DNA of 64,000 nucleotides, taken from Spongiactinospora rosea. GTDB taxonomy: Bacteria > Actinomycetota > Actinomycetes > Streptosporangiales > Streptosporangiaceae. The position numbers were made by a program, and so were the translations under genes. The stretch is from positions 364,318-428,317 of the forward strand of contig NZ_QMEY01000005.1 of NCBI RefSeq assembly GCF_003315795.1, in the 5' to 3' direction. The notes below the pieces were generated by a model, which was not told the origin of the DNA, made no database searches, and saw only the letters and a program-made list of their open reading frames with translations. Positions 1-8,532 of the stretch are shown here, piece by piece. How positions within the stretch are numbered: the stretch's first letter is position 1; each line of letters opens with the position of its first letter.

Positions 1-733
1 CATCGATGTCGCCGGACTGGACCGCCAGCCGCAGCGTCTCCGGGTCGCTGACGACCTTGAACTCCAGCCTGGCGACCTGAGGCTTGGCGCCCCACCAGCG
101 GTCGTTGCGGACCAGCGTCGCGCCGGTGGCGGGGGAGAAGGACTCCACCTTGTAGGGGCCGCTGCCCATGGTGCCGACCTGGGCCGTGCCGAATCCCTTG
201 GGGTTGGCACCGACGAAGGAACGTTGCAGGACCTGGCCGGCGAGGGCGGGCACATAGCGGAAGAAGGGGTCGGGACGGCTCAGCTTGACCGTGACGGTGT
301 CGGCTGAGGTGGCCTTGACGCTTCGCACCGCGCCGAAGTAGGCCCCGAACTCGCTCGCGACGGCGTCGTCGGTGTGCCGTTCCAGGGAGAAGGCGGCGTC
401 CTGGGCGGTCACCGGTTTGCCGTCCCAGAAGACGGCGTCGGTCCGCAGCTTGTAGACGTAGGTCAGCCGATCGGGCTGGGACCAGGAGAGCGCCAGGCCG
501 GGCACGAGCCTGCCCGCGCCGTCGAGGTAGAGCAGTGAGTCGTAGACCTGCTGGTAGATGAGGGCCGACTTGCCGTCGTAGGCGCGGGCGGGGTCGAGCG
601 CGCGCGGGCCGCTGTCCAGGCCCCAGGTCACCTTGGCGACCTCTGCGGGTCCGGTACGGCGATCGGGCCGCTCCGCGCCGCAGGCGGTGAGGGCGAGCAG
701 GAGTGCGAGGACCGCCCCTGATCGTTTGAACAT
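1..733 (-). CDS. Peptide/nickel-type ABC transporter substrate-binding lipoprotein, partial
   Basis: Only the first 244 residues lie in the window; the C-terminal part is beyond position 1. The reading begins MFKRSGAVLALLLALTACGA, a lipoprotein signal peptide with the lipobox cysteine at residue 18. Later segments match SBP family 5: the LVPGLALSWS stretch, the VFWDGKPVTAQD motif, and GSGPYKVESF followed by VRNDRWWG. The mature protein should sit on the outer face of the membrane and bind an oligopeptide-like or metal-chelate ligand. A strong ribosome site GGAGGAG (737-743 on the plus strand) fixes the start. It lies 18 nt downstream of the flavoprotein gene on the same strand, so they are probably co-transcribed. 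The permeases and ATPases of this importer are presumably to the left. Ligand identity cannot be told from sequence. Confidence 0.9.
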   Translation of the reverse strand, partial: MFKRSGAVLALLLALTACGAERPDRRTGPAEVAKVTWGLDSGPRALDPARAYDGKSALIYQQVYDSLLYLDGAGRLVPGLALSWSQPDRLTYVYKLRTDAVFWDGKPVTAQDAAFSLERHTDDAVASEFGAYFGAVRSVKATSADTVTVKLSRPDPFFRYVPALAGQVLQRSFVGANPKGFGTAQVGTMGSGPYKVESFSPATGATLVRNDRWWGAKPQVARLEFKVVSDPETLRLAVQSGDID

Positions 734-751
734 TTTCTCCTCCGGATGGGC

Positions 752-1906
752 TCAGCCCATGATCTTGGCGGCCCCGAACCCGCCGTCCACTAGCGCGCCC
801 CGGCTGAACCGGTCGGGCGCGAACTGCGCCAGGCCGGGATCGGCCGGCGCCCCGGTCAGCAGGTCCGCGACGTGCCGTCCGAGGGCGGGCGCCCACTTGA
901 AGCCGTGTCCGGCGGTCCCCGCGACCACCGCGACGTTCTCGGTCACGTAACCGATCAACGGTTGCCAGTCGGGCGCGACGTCGTACAGGCCGGTGTAGCC
1001 GCCGGCGGCGGCCGAGTCGATGAGCTGCGGCATCCGCGCGACGGCGGCCTCGGTGACGCGGAGCGCTTCGGCGGGTGCCAGTTCCTCGTCGAAGTCGTCC
1101 GGATCCGCCTCGTCCTCCGGCCACAGCGTGCCCAGCAGGAAGCCGGTCCGCTGGTCGGGCTTGGCGTAGACGCCGTCGGGCATCGATGCCCAGACGTACG
1201 GCACCGGGGCGGCCTCGCCCCAGCCGTAGGTCGCGATGATGTGACGCTCGGCGCGCAGCGGGAGCCGGACGCCGATGCCGGCGAGTAACGGACCGGTCCA
1301 CGGGCCGGCGGCCACCAGCAGCCGGTCCGCCTTGATCGGGTCGCCGGCGTCCGTGCGCAGCAGCACGCCGGTCCCGTCGGTCTCGACGGCCATCACGCGC
1401 GTGCCCTGGCGCACCTCCGCGCCGAGCCGCTGGGCCCTGGCCAGCATGCCCAGCGTGGTCCCGGCGGGGTCGGCGTACCCGGCGTCGCGCTCCCACACGC
1501 CCCACCCGAGGCCGTCCAGGGCGAAGTGCGCGAACTCGGCGGCCAGCCGCTCGCGGCCGAGCACCTCAGTGCTCGTGCCGATGGCGTTGAGCCTGGCGGC
1601 CGTATCATGGACCCGGTCGCCGTCCTCCTCGCCGTGCAGGAACAGCGCGCCCGTGGTGCGGAAACCGGCCCGGCCGCCGTGCGTCCAGTCGGTGAAGTGC
1701 TGGAACAGCTCGATGGACTCGCGGGTCGTCCGGGCGAGGAAGTCGTTGACGTAGTAGCCGCGCACGACGGCACTCGACCGGCCCGTGGGGCCGCCCGCGG
1801 GCGTGCCCCTCTCCAGCACCACGACGCGGGCGCCGCGTTCGGCCAGGTGGATCGCGGCCGACGCGCCGTGCACTCCAGCCCCGATGATGGCCACGTCTTG
1901 CTTCAT
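752..1906 (-). CDS. FAD-dependent oxidoreductase, DAO family (sarcosine/dimethylglycine dehydrogenase-like)
   Basis: This is a 384-residue flavoprotein of the D-amino-acid oxidase superfamily. The N-terminus carries the dinucleotide-binding fold (DVAIIGAGVHGASAAIHLAE) and the C-terminus the family's AGTAGHGFKWAPALG segment that closes over the flavin. Family members oxidise secondary or primary amines. Electron transferring flavoprotein genes start 120 nt away on the opposite strand, so I infer that this enzyme passes electrons to ETF rather than to oxygen. I chose ATG 1906 because it starts just before the Rossmann strand and has a -10 box TAGCGT exactly 7 nt upstream, the geometry of a leaderless transcript; an upstream in-frame GTG at 1942 would add 12 residues but overlaps that promoter. 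The substrate is unknown; glycine oxidase-like activity is an alternative. Confidence 0.88.
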   Translation of the reverse strand: MKQDVAIIGAGVHGASAAIHLAERGARVVVLERGTPAGGPTGRSSAVVRGYYVNDFLARTTRESIELFQHFTDWTHGGRAGFRTTGALFLHGEEDGDRVHDTAARLNAIGTSTEVLGRERLAAEFAHFALDGLGWGVWERDAGYADPAGTTLGMLARAQRLGAEVRQGTRVMAVETDGTGVLLRTDAGDPIKADRLLVAAGPWTGPLLAGIGVRLPLRAERHIIATYGWGEAAPVPYVWASMPDGVYAKPDQRTGFLLGTLWPEDEADPDDFDEELAPAEALRVTEAAVARMPQLIDSAAAGGYTGLYDVAPDWQPLIGYVTENVAVVAGTAGHGFKWAPALGRHVADLLTGAPADPGLAQFAPDRFSRGALVDGGFGAAKIMG

Positions 1907-1913
1907 CTCCGCA

Positions 1914-1942
1914 ACGCTAGAGAGCGCCCGGCGGCCTGTCAC
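1914..1942 (-). promoter_or_regulatory. Promoter of the DAO-family flavoprotein gene, leaderless geometry
   Basis: On the minus strand GTGACA (plus 1937-1942) is followed after 17 nt by TAGCGT (plus 1914-1919), and the ATG starts 7 nt after the -10 box. Spacing and sequences fit a housekeeping sigma promoter driving a leaderless mRNA. This is inference from motif and spacing only. Confidence 0.55.
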
Positions 1943-2012
1943 ACGACGAATGTCGCCTTGTTCGCCGGGTGTGTTCGTCGTTTGTCGGGCGCGTCGGCGG
2001 GCGGGCGCTTCC

Positions 2013-2018
2013 TAGCCT
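2013..2018 (+). promoter_or_regulatory. -10 box of the ETF operon, leaderless geometry
   Basis: TAGCCT lies 7 nt before ATG 2026, with no ribosome site between them, mirroring the divergent gene. No convincing -35 box is present at 17-18 nt, so the promoter may need an activator. Confidence 0.45.
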
Positions 2019-2025
2019 GGCTCGC

Positions 2026-2778
2026 ATGACCATGACGATCCTGGTCCCGGTTAAGGACGTACCCGCCGAGCTCCGGCTGAGGGGCGGCACCCTGACTCGC
2101 GAGGGACTGTCGCATCGGCTCGACACCGTGAACGAGGTGGCCCTGGAATGGGCGCTGCGCCTGACGGACGCCCGCGTGTGCGTGGCGACGATGGGCCCCG
2201 CCTCCGCGGTCAGCGCGCTGCGCCAGGCGCTGGCGCTGGGCGCGGGCGAGGCTTTTCTGATCAGCGACGACGCACTCGCGGGCGCCGACGTGCGGACCAC
2301 GGCCCGCGCCCTGGCCGCGCTGGCCCGAGTGATCGGCGCCGACGTTGTGGCCTGCGGCTACGAGAGCGCCGACGGTTCGTCGGGCGCGGTGCCGGGGGCG
2401 CTGGCCGCCTGCCTCGGCCGGCCGCTGGTGAGCGGGGCGGCCGAGGCGGAGTTCGGCGAGGGCGTGTTGACGGCGCTGCGCGACACCGGATCGGGGTCCG
2501 AGCGGGTCACCGTACGCCCGCCCGCGGTCCTGTCCTTCGTCGACGGCGCACTCGAACCGCGCCGCCCCAGGCTCCGGGACGTCCTCGCGGCCAGGTCCGC
2601 CTCGCCTCGCGTGTTCAGCGCGGCCGACCTGGGGCTCGACGTGCCCGCGCCGGCCGTCGCCGACGCGGGGGTGCACGCGCGGCCCCTCGAACGCGGCGAG
2701 ACCCGCGTGCTCGGGCTCGACGAGGCGGTGCCGGAGCTGCTGACCCTCCTGGCCGGGACGGACCGCCGCGATGGCTGA
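2026..2778 (+). CDS. fixA/etfB: Electron transfer flavoprotein, beta subunit
   Basis: A 250-residue protein beginning MTMTILVPVKDVPAELRLRG, the typical ETF beta N-terminus, followed by the NEVALEWALRL segment and a C-terminal half rich in the ETF beta fold pattern (DVVACGYESADGSSGAVPGA). ETF beta pairs with ETF alpha, binds AMP, and shuttles electrons from acyl-CoA or amine dehydrogenases to ETF:quinone oxidoreductase. The start at ATG 2026 is supported by the -10 box 7 nt upstream; an open reading upstream to 1969 is not needed. It overlaps the alpha gene by 8 nt. This is the first of seven coupled genes, so it sets the reading-through order of the operon. Confidence 0.93.
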   Translation: MTMTILVPVKDVPAELRLRGGTLTREGLSHRLDTVNEVALEWALRLTDARVCVATMGPASAVSALRQALALGAGEAFLISDDALAGADVRTTARALAALARVIGADVVACGYESADGSSGAVPGALAACLGRPLVSGAAEAEFGEGVLTALRDTGSGSERVTVRPPAVLSFVDGALEPRRPRLRDVLAARSASPRVFSAADLGLDVPAPAVADAGVHARPLERGETRVLGLDEAVPELLTLLAGTDRRDG

Positions 2779-3697
2779 CCTCGTCGCGGTCGTGGCGTGG
2801 GACGCGGCCACGGCCCGTGCGCTGCTCGACGTCGCGCCGGAGGGCCCGCCCCGGATGGCCGTCCTGCTCGGGGACACCGGCCCGGCGGGCGACCTCCTCG
2901 CGGATCGGGTCGTCCTCGCCCCGGAGGTCACCGGAACGGATCCCGCGTCCGTGGGGCCGCCCCTGGCGTCCCTGATCCCGGACGCGGCCGTGGTACTGCT
3001 CGACTGCACACGACCGGGCAGGGACCTGGGCGGATGGCTGTCGGTCACGCTCGACGCGCCGCTGGTCTCGGGGATCGAGGCGATGCGCGCCGAACCCGGC
3101 GGGCTGGCCTGCGACCGCCGGGTGCTCGACGGCGGCCACGTCCTGACCCAGCGCGTCCGTCCCGGGGGCCGTGTGATCGTCCTGGCCAGGGTGGCGGCAC
3201 GCCCGCAGGTCGCGGAGGCGGGTAAGCTGCGCTCCGCACCCGTCGTGGAGGTCAGCGCGGAACGTTCCACGCCCTCCGCGCTGACGGCGACCGCGCTGCC
3301 CACGCCGCCGGGCATGGTGCCCCTGGCCGGTGCCCGCACGATCGTCAGCGTCGGCCGCGGCGTCGGCGGCGCCGCCGAGATCGACCGCTACCGGAGGCTG
3401 GCGGAGCGGACCGGGGCCGCGCTCGGCGCCTCGCGGGCCGCCGTGGACAGCGGCTGGGTGGCCTTCGGCCACCAGGTCGGGCAGACGGGCGCGAGCGTGG
3501 CCCCCGACCTCTACCTCGCCTTCGGCATCTCCGGCGCCGTCCAGCACCTGGCCGGCATGCGCGCCAGCCGCCGGGTGGTCGCGGTCAACACCGACCCGGA
3601 GGCGCCGATCTGCCGCATGGCCCATCTCGTCGTGGTCGCGGACGCGAACGCGGTCGCCGACGAACTGCTGAGGAGGCTCGATGGCTCCCCTGAATGA
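2771..3697 (+). CDS. fixB/etfA: Electron transfer flavoprotein, alpha subunit
   Basis: 308 residues. The C-terminal FAD-binding domain is unmistakable: GHQVGQTGASVAPDLYLAFG, then ISGAVQHLAGM, then VAVNTDPEAPICRMAHLVV. The usual lysine after GQTG is alanine here. The N-terminal domain is shorter and less conserved, as in many ETF alpha chains. With the upstream beta subunit it forms the heterodimer that accepts electrons from a flavoprotein dehydrogenase; the divergent DAO-family enzyme is the obvious local candidate. It overlaps the preceding gene by 8 nt and the following peptidase gene by 17 nt, so translation is probably coupled. Confidence 0.93.
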   Translation: MADLVAVVAWDAATARALLDVAPEGPPRMAVLLGDTGPAGDLLADRVVLAPEVTGTDPASVGPPLASLIPDAAVVLLDCTRPGRDLGGWLSVTLDAPLVSGIEAMRAEPGGLACDRRVLDGGHVLTQRVRPGGRVIVLARVAARPQVAEAGKLRSAPVVEVSAERSTPSALTATALPTPPGMVPLAGARTIVSVGRGVGGAAEIDRYRRLAERTGAALGASRAAVDSGWVAFGHQVGQTGASVAPDLYLAFGISGAVQHLAGMRASRRVVAVNTDPEAPICRMAHLVVVADANAVADELLRRLDGSPE

Positions 3698-5693
3698 CCC
3701 GTACTGGCTCCCGGACGGGGATTCCTTCTGCTATCTCGAAGGCTCCCGCCTGGTCCGGGTCCTCCCGGCCACGGGGGAGATCACCCGCGAGGAGTTCGCC
3801 GACGGCGACCACGGGCTTCGGCTGGACCCGCAGTCCGGCCGCCTGGCCGACGCGTCCGAGCAGGTCATCACCGCGCGGACGCTCGGTCTCGGCGCGCTGG
3901 CCGGAGACCCGCCGGTCACCGAGATCCTGAGCCCCGACCGCCGTCTCGCGCTGGGCGTGTCGGGCCATGACCTGTGCCTGCGCCACACCCACGACGACCG
4001 CGTCGAACCGCTGACCGGCACCGGCACGGCGGACCTGCCCTGGGTGAGCGGCGGCGCCGCCTGGTCGCCCGACGGCACGCTGATCGCGGTCGTGCGGCTG
4101 GACCTGAGGGGCGTACGCCGGATGCCGGTCGTGCACTGGCTCGGCCCGTGGGAAGAGATCGACTGGGTGCCCTACACCAGGACGGGCGGGCCGCTCCCGC
4201 AGATGCTCCCGCACGTCATCCATACCGGGGACGGCACCGCCCGCCCGGTGGACGTCGGCCCCGAACCGGACCAGTACGTCGCCTTCCTCGGCTTCCACGG
4301 CGGACGGCTGCGCCTGGTGACGATCAACCGGGCGCGCAACCGGCTCAGGTACTACGCCGCCGATCCGGACGGCCGCAGCGACCTGCTGCTGGAGGAACGC
4401 GTCGGCTCCTTCCTGCCGTCCGCCTTCGGCCTGGCGGCCGACGCCGTCGTACCGCTGCCCTCCGGGCGCTTCATCCTGCGGTCGGAGCGCTCGGGGCTCG
4501 CCGGTCTGTACCTCTACTCCGCCGACGGCGGCACCTGCACGCCGCTGACCGGGAAGCTCGGCCTGCCCGTCGCCGGGATCGACCTCGACTACGAGCCGAT
4601 GACCCCCGAGACCCCCGCGCAGGGCGTGGTCGCCGTCGACGAGGCGGCGGACACGCTGTACTTCAAGGCCGCCGCCGACGACCGCAGGCCGTACGACACC
4701 CACCTCTACCGGGTCGGGCTCGACGGCGGCGGGCTGCGGCGGCTGACCGGCGGCGACGGCGTGCACGACATCACCTTCAGCCCGTCGCGCCGGTTCTACA
4801 TCGACGTGCACTCCTCGACCGGGCAGCCGCCTGTGGCCCGCCTGCACACCGCCGAAGGCGCCCTGGTCGCGGTCCTGCGCGAGGACCCGCCCGATCCGGG
4901 GTGGCGGCCACCGGAGGAGTTCACCGCCACCGCGGCCGACGGACGTACCACGCTGCACGGCCTCGTCTACCTGCCATCGGACTTCGATCCCGCCGCGTCG
5001 TACCCGGTGGTGGACCTGCTGTACGGCGGGCCGCAGGAGACCTGGGTGCCGCGCCGCTGGGCGCAGACCAGGACGCCGCTGGTCCACGAACTGACCGGGC
5101 TCGGATTCGTCTGCGTGGTCGTGGACGCCCGGGGCACGCCCGGCCGCGGCAAGGAGTTCCACGACGTCGTGCACCGGCGCTTCGGCCGGCACGAGATCCC
5201 CGACCATGTGGCGGCCATCGGGCAGGCCGCGGCCACCCGCCCCTACATGGACCTGGACCGGGTCGGGGTCTTCGGGCACTCGTGGGGCGGCTACATGACC
5301 ATCCGGGCGATGCTCACCGCCCCGGACTTCTACCACGCGGGGGTCGCCGGCATGCCCGTGGCCGACCTCGACGACCACCTGGCCATGGCGATCGAGCCGT
5401 ACATGTCCCTGCCCAAGGACAACTCCGAGGGCTACCGGGCCGCCTCCAACCTCGGGCTCGTCGGCGACCTGCGCGGACGGCTGTGCGTGATCGCGGGCAC
5501 CAGCGACGTGAACGCGCCCTTCTCCGCCACGGTCAAGCTCATCGACGCGCTCGTCCGCGCCGGAAAGCGGTACGACCTGGTGCTCATGCCAGAGGTGGAC
5601 CACCACCCGCGCGGCGCCGCCCGCGCCTACTACGAGCGGGCCGTGACGACCTTCCTGCACGAACAGCTCAACTCCGAGAGGCGAAAAGCATGA
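3681..5693 (+). CDS. S9 family (prolyl oligopeptidase-like) peptidase
   Basis: 670 residues with no signal peptide, so probably cytoplasmic. The first ~400 residues contain beta-propeller repeats (for example WSPDGTLIAVVRLDLRG); the rest is an alpha/beta hydrolase domain. The catalytic triad is visible: Ser534 in GHSWGG, Asp609 in GTSDVNAPF, and His641 or 642 near the C-terminus (VDHHPRG). Family members remove dipeptides or cleave short peptides, often after proline. ATG 3681 has AGGAGG at 3671-3676 and lies inside the end of the ETF alpha gene. The neighbouring peptide-type binding protein suggests that it hydrolyses an imported short peptide. The exact specificity is unknown. Confidence 0.9.
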   Translation: MAPLNDPYWLPDGDSFCYLEGSRLVRVLPATGEITREEFADGDHGLRLDPQSGRLADASEQVITARTLGLGALAGDPPVTEILSPDRRLALGVSGHDLCLRHTHDDRVEPLTGTGTADLPWVSGGAAWSPDGTLIAVVRLDLRGVRRMPVVHWLGPWEEIDWVPYTRTGGPLPQMLPHVIHTGDGTARPVDVGPEPDQYVAFLGFHGGRLRLVTINRARNRLRYYAADPDGRSDLLLEERVGSFLPSAFGLAADAVVPLPSGRFILRSERSGLAGLYLYSADGGTCTPLTGKLGLPVAGIDLDYEPMTPETPAQGVVAVDEAADTLYFKAAADDRRPYDTHLYRVGLDGGGLRRLTGGDGVHDITFSPSRRFYIDVHSSTGQPPVARLHTAEGALVAVLREDPPDPGWRPPEEFTATAADGRTTLHGLVYLPSDFDPAASYPVVDLLYGGPQETWVPRRWAQTRTPLVHELTGLGFVCVVVDARGTPGRGKEFHDVVHRRFGRHEIPDHVAAIGQAAATRPYMDLDRVGVFGHSWGGYMTIRAMLTAPDFYHAGVAGMPVADLDDHLAMAIEPYMSLPKDNSEGYRAASNLGLVGDLRGRLCVIAGTSDVNAPFSATVKLIDALVRAGKRYDLVLMPEVDHHPRGAARAYYERAVTTFLHEQLNSERRKA

Positions 5694-7042
5694 TCCTTCG
5701 CAGCCTCGTGGCACTCGGCTCCCTTGCCGGCATGCTGACCCCCGCGGCCGGCGCCGCCCCCACCGAGGGAATCTGGCGGACCGACGGCTACAGCATGGTG
5801 GTGTCGGCCGGCGACGGGAGGCTCCGGCTGTACGAGACGACCGCGACCGGCTGCGTCGCCGGTGACGTGGGCAAGGAGCAGGCCGAACGCGGCGTCTACA
5901 CCCTGTCCGACGGCACCGTGCTGACCCTGCGCCCGGGCGCCCACGCCCGCCGGGCCAGGATGCTGGCAAGCGGCTCCTCCGGCGAGCGGGGGCTCATCCG
6001 CATCGGCGGCCTGCCGGCCGCCTGCGCGAAATCGCCGCCGTCCGACCCCGTGTCGGCCTTCGACATGTTCTGGCGGACCTTCGCGGAGAACTACCCGTTC
6101 TTCGCGAGCAAGGGCGTCGACTGGGCCGAGGTACGCGACCGCCACCGGCCCAAGGTCGGCCAGGACACCACACCCGACCAGCTCTTCACGATCTTCCGGG
6201 ACATGATCGAGCCGCTGGGAGACGCGCACACCGCCGTCATCGCGGGGGAGCGGTTCTTCGCCGGGCTCCGGCCCGGGACCAGGGACACGACGGCCGCGTT
6301 CGGGCGGAAGGTCAAGGCCCACATCGACCGGCGCGACCTGGGCGGGCGCGGGCGCGACCACGCCTCCGGCCACCTGCGGTACGCGGACCTGCCCGGCGGC
6401 ATCGGCTACCTGCGGGTCTCCTCGTTCTACGGGTACGCGACCGGCGACGACTTCGACTTCCTCGCGGACTCGGCGGTGCTGGCCAAGGCGCTGGACGGCA
6501 TCTTCACCCCGGCCCGGATCCGCGCGCTGCGCGGCCTGATCGTGGACGTGCGGTTCAACCCGGGCGGCTTCGACATGCTCGGCCTGCAACTCGCGGCCCG
6601 GCTGACCGCCAAGCCGTACCTCGCCTACCACAAGCGGGCCCGCAACGACCCGGACGACCCGGCGAAGTTCACCCCGCCGCAGCGGATCACCGTGAAACCC
6701 GCCGCCACCGGATACACCGGCCCCGTCGCCCTCCTCACCGCCGACACGACGGTCAGCGCGGGGGAGACCTTCACCCAGGCGATGATGGAGCGGCCGGGCA
6801 GGACGGTACGGATCGGGCAGCCCACGCAGGGCGTCTTCTCCGACATCATGCAGCGCACACTGCCGAACGGGATGCAGCTCTGGGTGCCCAACGAGGAGTT
6901 CCTCACCAAGGCGGGCACGACCTACGACGGAGCCGGGGTGCCGCCCCACATCCGCACGCCGGTCTTCACCGAGGAGGAGTTCGCCGCCGACCGTGACTCG
7001 GCCTTCGACCGCGCGCTGCGCGTGCTGCGAGGCGGGCGATGA
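5690..7042 (+). CDS. S41 family peptidase, secreted
   Basis: 450 residues. The N-terminus MILRSLVALGSLAGMLTPAA followed by GAAPTEG is a signal peptide, so the enzyme is exported. The C-terminal half is the tail-specific protease/interphotoreceptor retinoid-binding-type domain: GLIVDVRFNPGGFDMLG, then TTVSAGETFTQAMM with the nucleophile Ser356, then GQPTQGVFSDIMQRTLPNG. No PDZ domain is obvious. The start ATG 5690 overlaps the S9 peptidase stop as ATGA. An exported peptidase in an operon with a cytoplasmic peptidase and ETF is unusual; it may trim an extracellular substrate before uptake by the peptide importer. Confidence 0.9.
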   Translation: MILRSLVALGSLAGMLTPAAGAAPTEGIWRTDGYSMVVSAGDGRLRLYETTATGCVAGDVGKEQAERGVYTLSDGTVLTLRPGAHARRARMLASGSSGERGLIRIGGLPAACAKSPPSDPVSAFDMFWRTFAENYPFFASKGVDWAEVRDRHRPKVGQDTTPDQLFTIFRDMIEPLGDAHTAVIAGERFFAGLRPGTRDTTAAFGRKVKAHIDRRDLGGRGRDHASGHLRYADLPGGIGYLRVSSFYGYATGDDFDFLADSAVLAKALDGIFTPARIRALRGLIVDVRFNPGGFDMLGLQLAARLTAKPYLAYHKRARNDPDDPAKFTPPQRITVKPAATGYTGPVALLTADTTVSAGETFTQAMMERPGRTVRIGQPTQGVFSDIMQRTLPNGMQLWVPNEEFLTKAGTTYDGAGVPPHIRTPVFTEEEFAADRDSAFDRALRVLRGGR

Positions 7043-8532
7043 ACCTCGGGAGCCTGCTGAGGAGCAGGGCCGAGACGGCCGGTGACCGTCCATTCCTGTG
7101 CTTCGGCGACAGGACGGTCACCGTCGGCGAGGTGGAGGAGCTGACGAACCGGCTGGCCAACGTACTGCGGGACCGTGGTGTACGGCGGGGCGACCGAGTC
7201 GCGGTCATGCTGCCGAACGGCATCGAGTTCCCCGTCGCCTGGCTGGCCATCGCCAAGCTCGGTGCCATCATGGTGCCGATCAACACCGGCAGTCGCAGCG
7301 CGGACCTGTCCCACCTGATCGGCGACTCCGAACCCGTGCTGGCCCTGGCCGGGACGCCGGAGTCCGCCGCCGCGCTGCTGGCCGCGGGCGCCGGGCAGGC
7401 CGGCCTGCTGGGCGCGGCGGCCCCCTGCGACCTGCCGCACGTCTTCGACGCCGACGCGGCGATCGCCGCCGCCCCGGCCGCCTTTGAGCTGCCCGGCATC
7501 GGACCGGACGACCTGGTGAACCTGCAGTACACCTCGGGCACGACCGGCTTTCCGAAGGGCTGCATGCTGACCCATGGGTACTGGCTGAGGATCGCCGAAC
7601 TCACGATGAGGCACCTGGGCGTCGGCGAGGACGACGTCGACCTCACCGCCCAGCCCTTCTCCTACATGGACCCCCAGTGGAACACGATCCTCTGCCTGAT
7701 GGCCGGGATCCCCCTGGTGATCATGCCGCGCTTCTCCGCCTCCGCCTTCTGGCCGACGGTGCGCGAGCACGGCGTCACCTTCTTCTACCTGCTCGGCACC
7801 ATGCCCACCTACCTGCTGAAACAGCCTCCCTCTCCGCTGGACTTCTACCACAGGGTCCGGGTCGTGCTCTGCTCGGGCATCGTCCCCGAGTTGCACGCCG
7901 CCTTCGAGGCGCGGTGGGGAGTGCCGTGGCGTGAGGCGTACGGCATGACCGAGACCGGCGTGGACCTGTGGGTCCCGCTGGACGACGCCGAGAGCGTCGG
8001 CAGCGGCGTCATCGGCGTGCCCGTGGAGGGAAAGCAGGTCAGGCTGGTCGACGGGGAACTGGCCGTCAGGGGCGTCCCGATGATGACCGGCTACTGGAAC
8101 GACCCGGAGGCGACGGCCAGGACCATCAGGGACGGCTGGCTGCACACCGGAGACCTGGCCGCCCGCGACGACCGGGGCTTCTATCGCCTCGTCGGCCGCC
8201 GCAAGGACATGATCAGGCGCAGCGGCGAGAACATCGCGGCCGCGGAGGTCGAGGCCGTGCTCGTCCGGCATCCCGCCGTGCGGGCCGCGGCGGTCGTCGC
8301 GGTGCCCGACGCGGTACGCGGCGAGGAGGTCAAGGCATTCGTCCAGGCCGGCCAGGACACCGACCCGGCGGAACTGGCGGGGTTCGTACGCGAGCGGCTG
8401 GCGGCCTTCAAGGTCCCCCGCTACGTCGAATTCGTCGAGGAGTTCCCGCTGACGCCCTCGGCGCGCGTCGCCAAGCATCTGCTGCGCACCCGCCCGGAGA
8501 ACGAACACGACTTGAATCAGGAGCAGAGGTGA
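7039..8532 (+). CDS. Acyl-CoA ligase (AMP-forming, CaiC-like)
   Basis: 497 residues of the ANL superfamily. Core motifs are present in order: LQYTSGTTGFPKGCMLTH, YGMTETGVDLW, GWLHTGDLAARDDRGFYRLV, and GRRKDMIRRSGENIAAAEVE. The enzyme would activate a carboxylic acid to its acyl adenylate and then its CoA thioester in the cytoplasm. The final motif reads TPSARVAKHLL, so the lysine normally found in the GK or EK pair is arginine, with a lysine three residues later. The start overlaps the S41 stop as ATGA. With the following enoyl-CoA hydratase and the ETF genes it recalls the fix/cai carnitine genes of enterobacteria, but no CoA-transferase or CaiA homologue is present. Confidence 0.9.
   Translation: MNLGSLLRSRAETAGDRPFLCFGDRTVTVGEVEELTNRLANVLRDRGVRRGDRVAVMLPNGIEFPVAWLAIAKLGAIMVPINTGSRSADLSHLIGDSEPVLALAGTPESAAALLAAGAGQAGLLGAAAPCDLPHVFDADAAIAAAPAAFELPGIGPDDLVNLQYTSGTTGFPKGCMLTHGYWLRIAELTMRHLGVGEDDVDLTAQPFSYMDPQWNTILCLMAGIPLVIMPRFSASAFWPTVREHGVTFFYLLGTMPTYLLKQPPSPLDFYHRVRVVLCSGIVPELHAAFEARWGVPWREAYGMTETGVDLWVPLDDAESVGSGVIGVPVEGKQVRLVDGELAVRGVPMMTGYWNDPEATARTIRDGWLHTGDLAARDDRGFYRLVGRRKDMIRRSGENIAAAEVEAVLVRHPAVRAAAVVAVPDAVRGEEVKAFVQAGQDTDPAELAGFVRERLAAFKVPRYVEFVEEFPLTPSARVAKHLLRTRPENEHDLNQEQR

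Noticed and set aside
3974..5689. Long N-terminal extension of the S41 peptidase frame
   Set aside because: The frame is open upstream but is a shadow of the S9 peptidase; the signal peptide and ATGA overlap place the start at 5690.
3585..5969. A 794-codon open frame on the minus strand
   Set aside because: It is antisense to the S9 peptidase gene, rich in Arg/Gly/Pro with no family motif; typical high-GC shadow.
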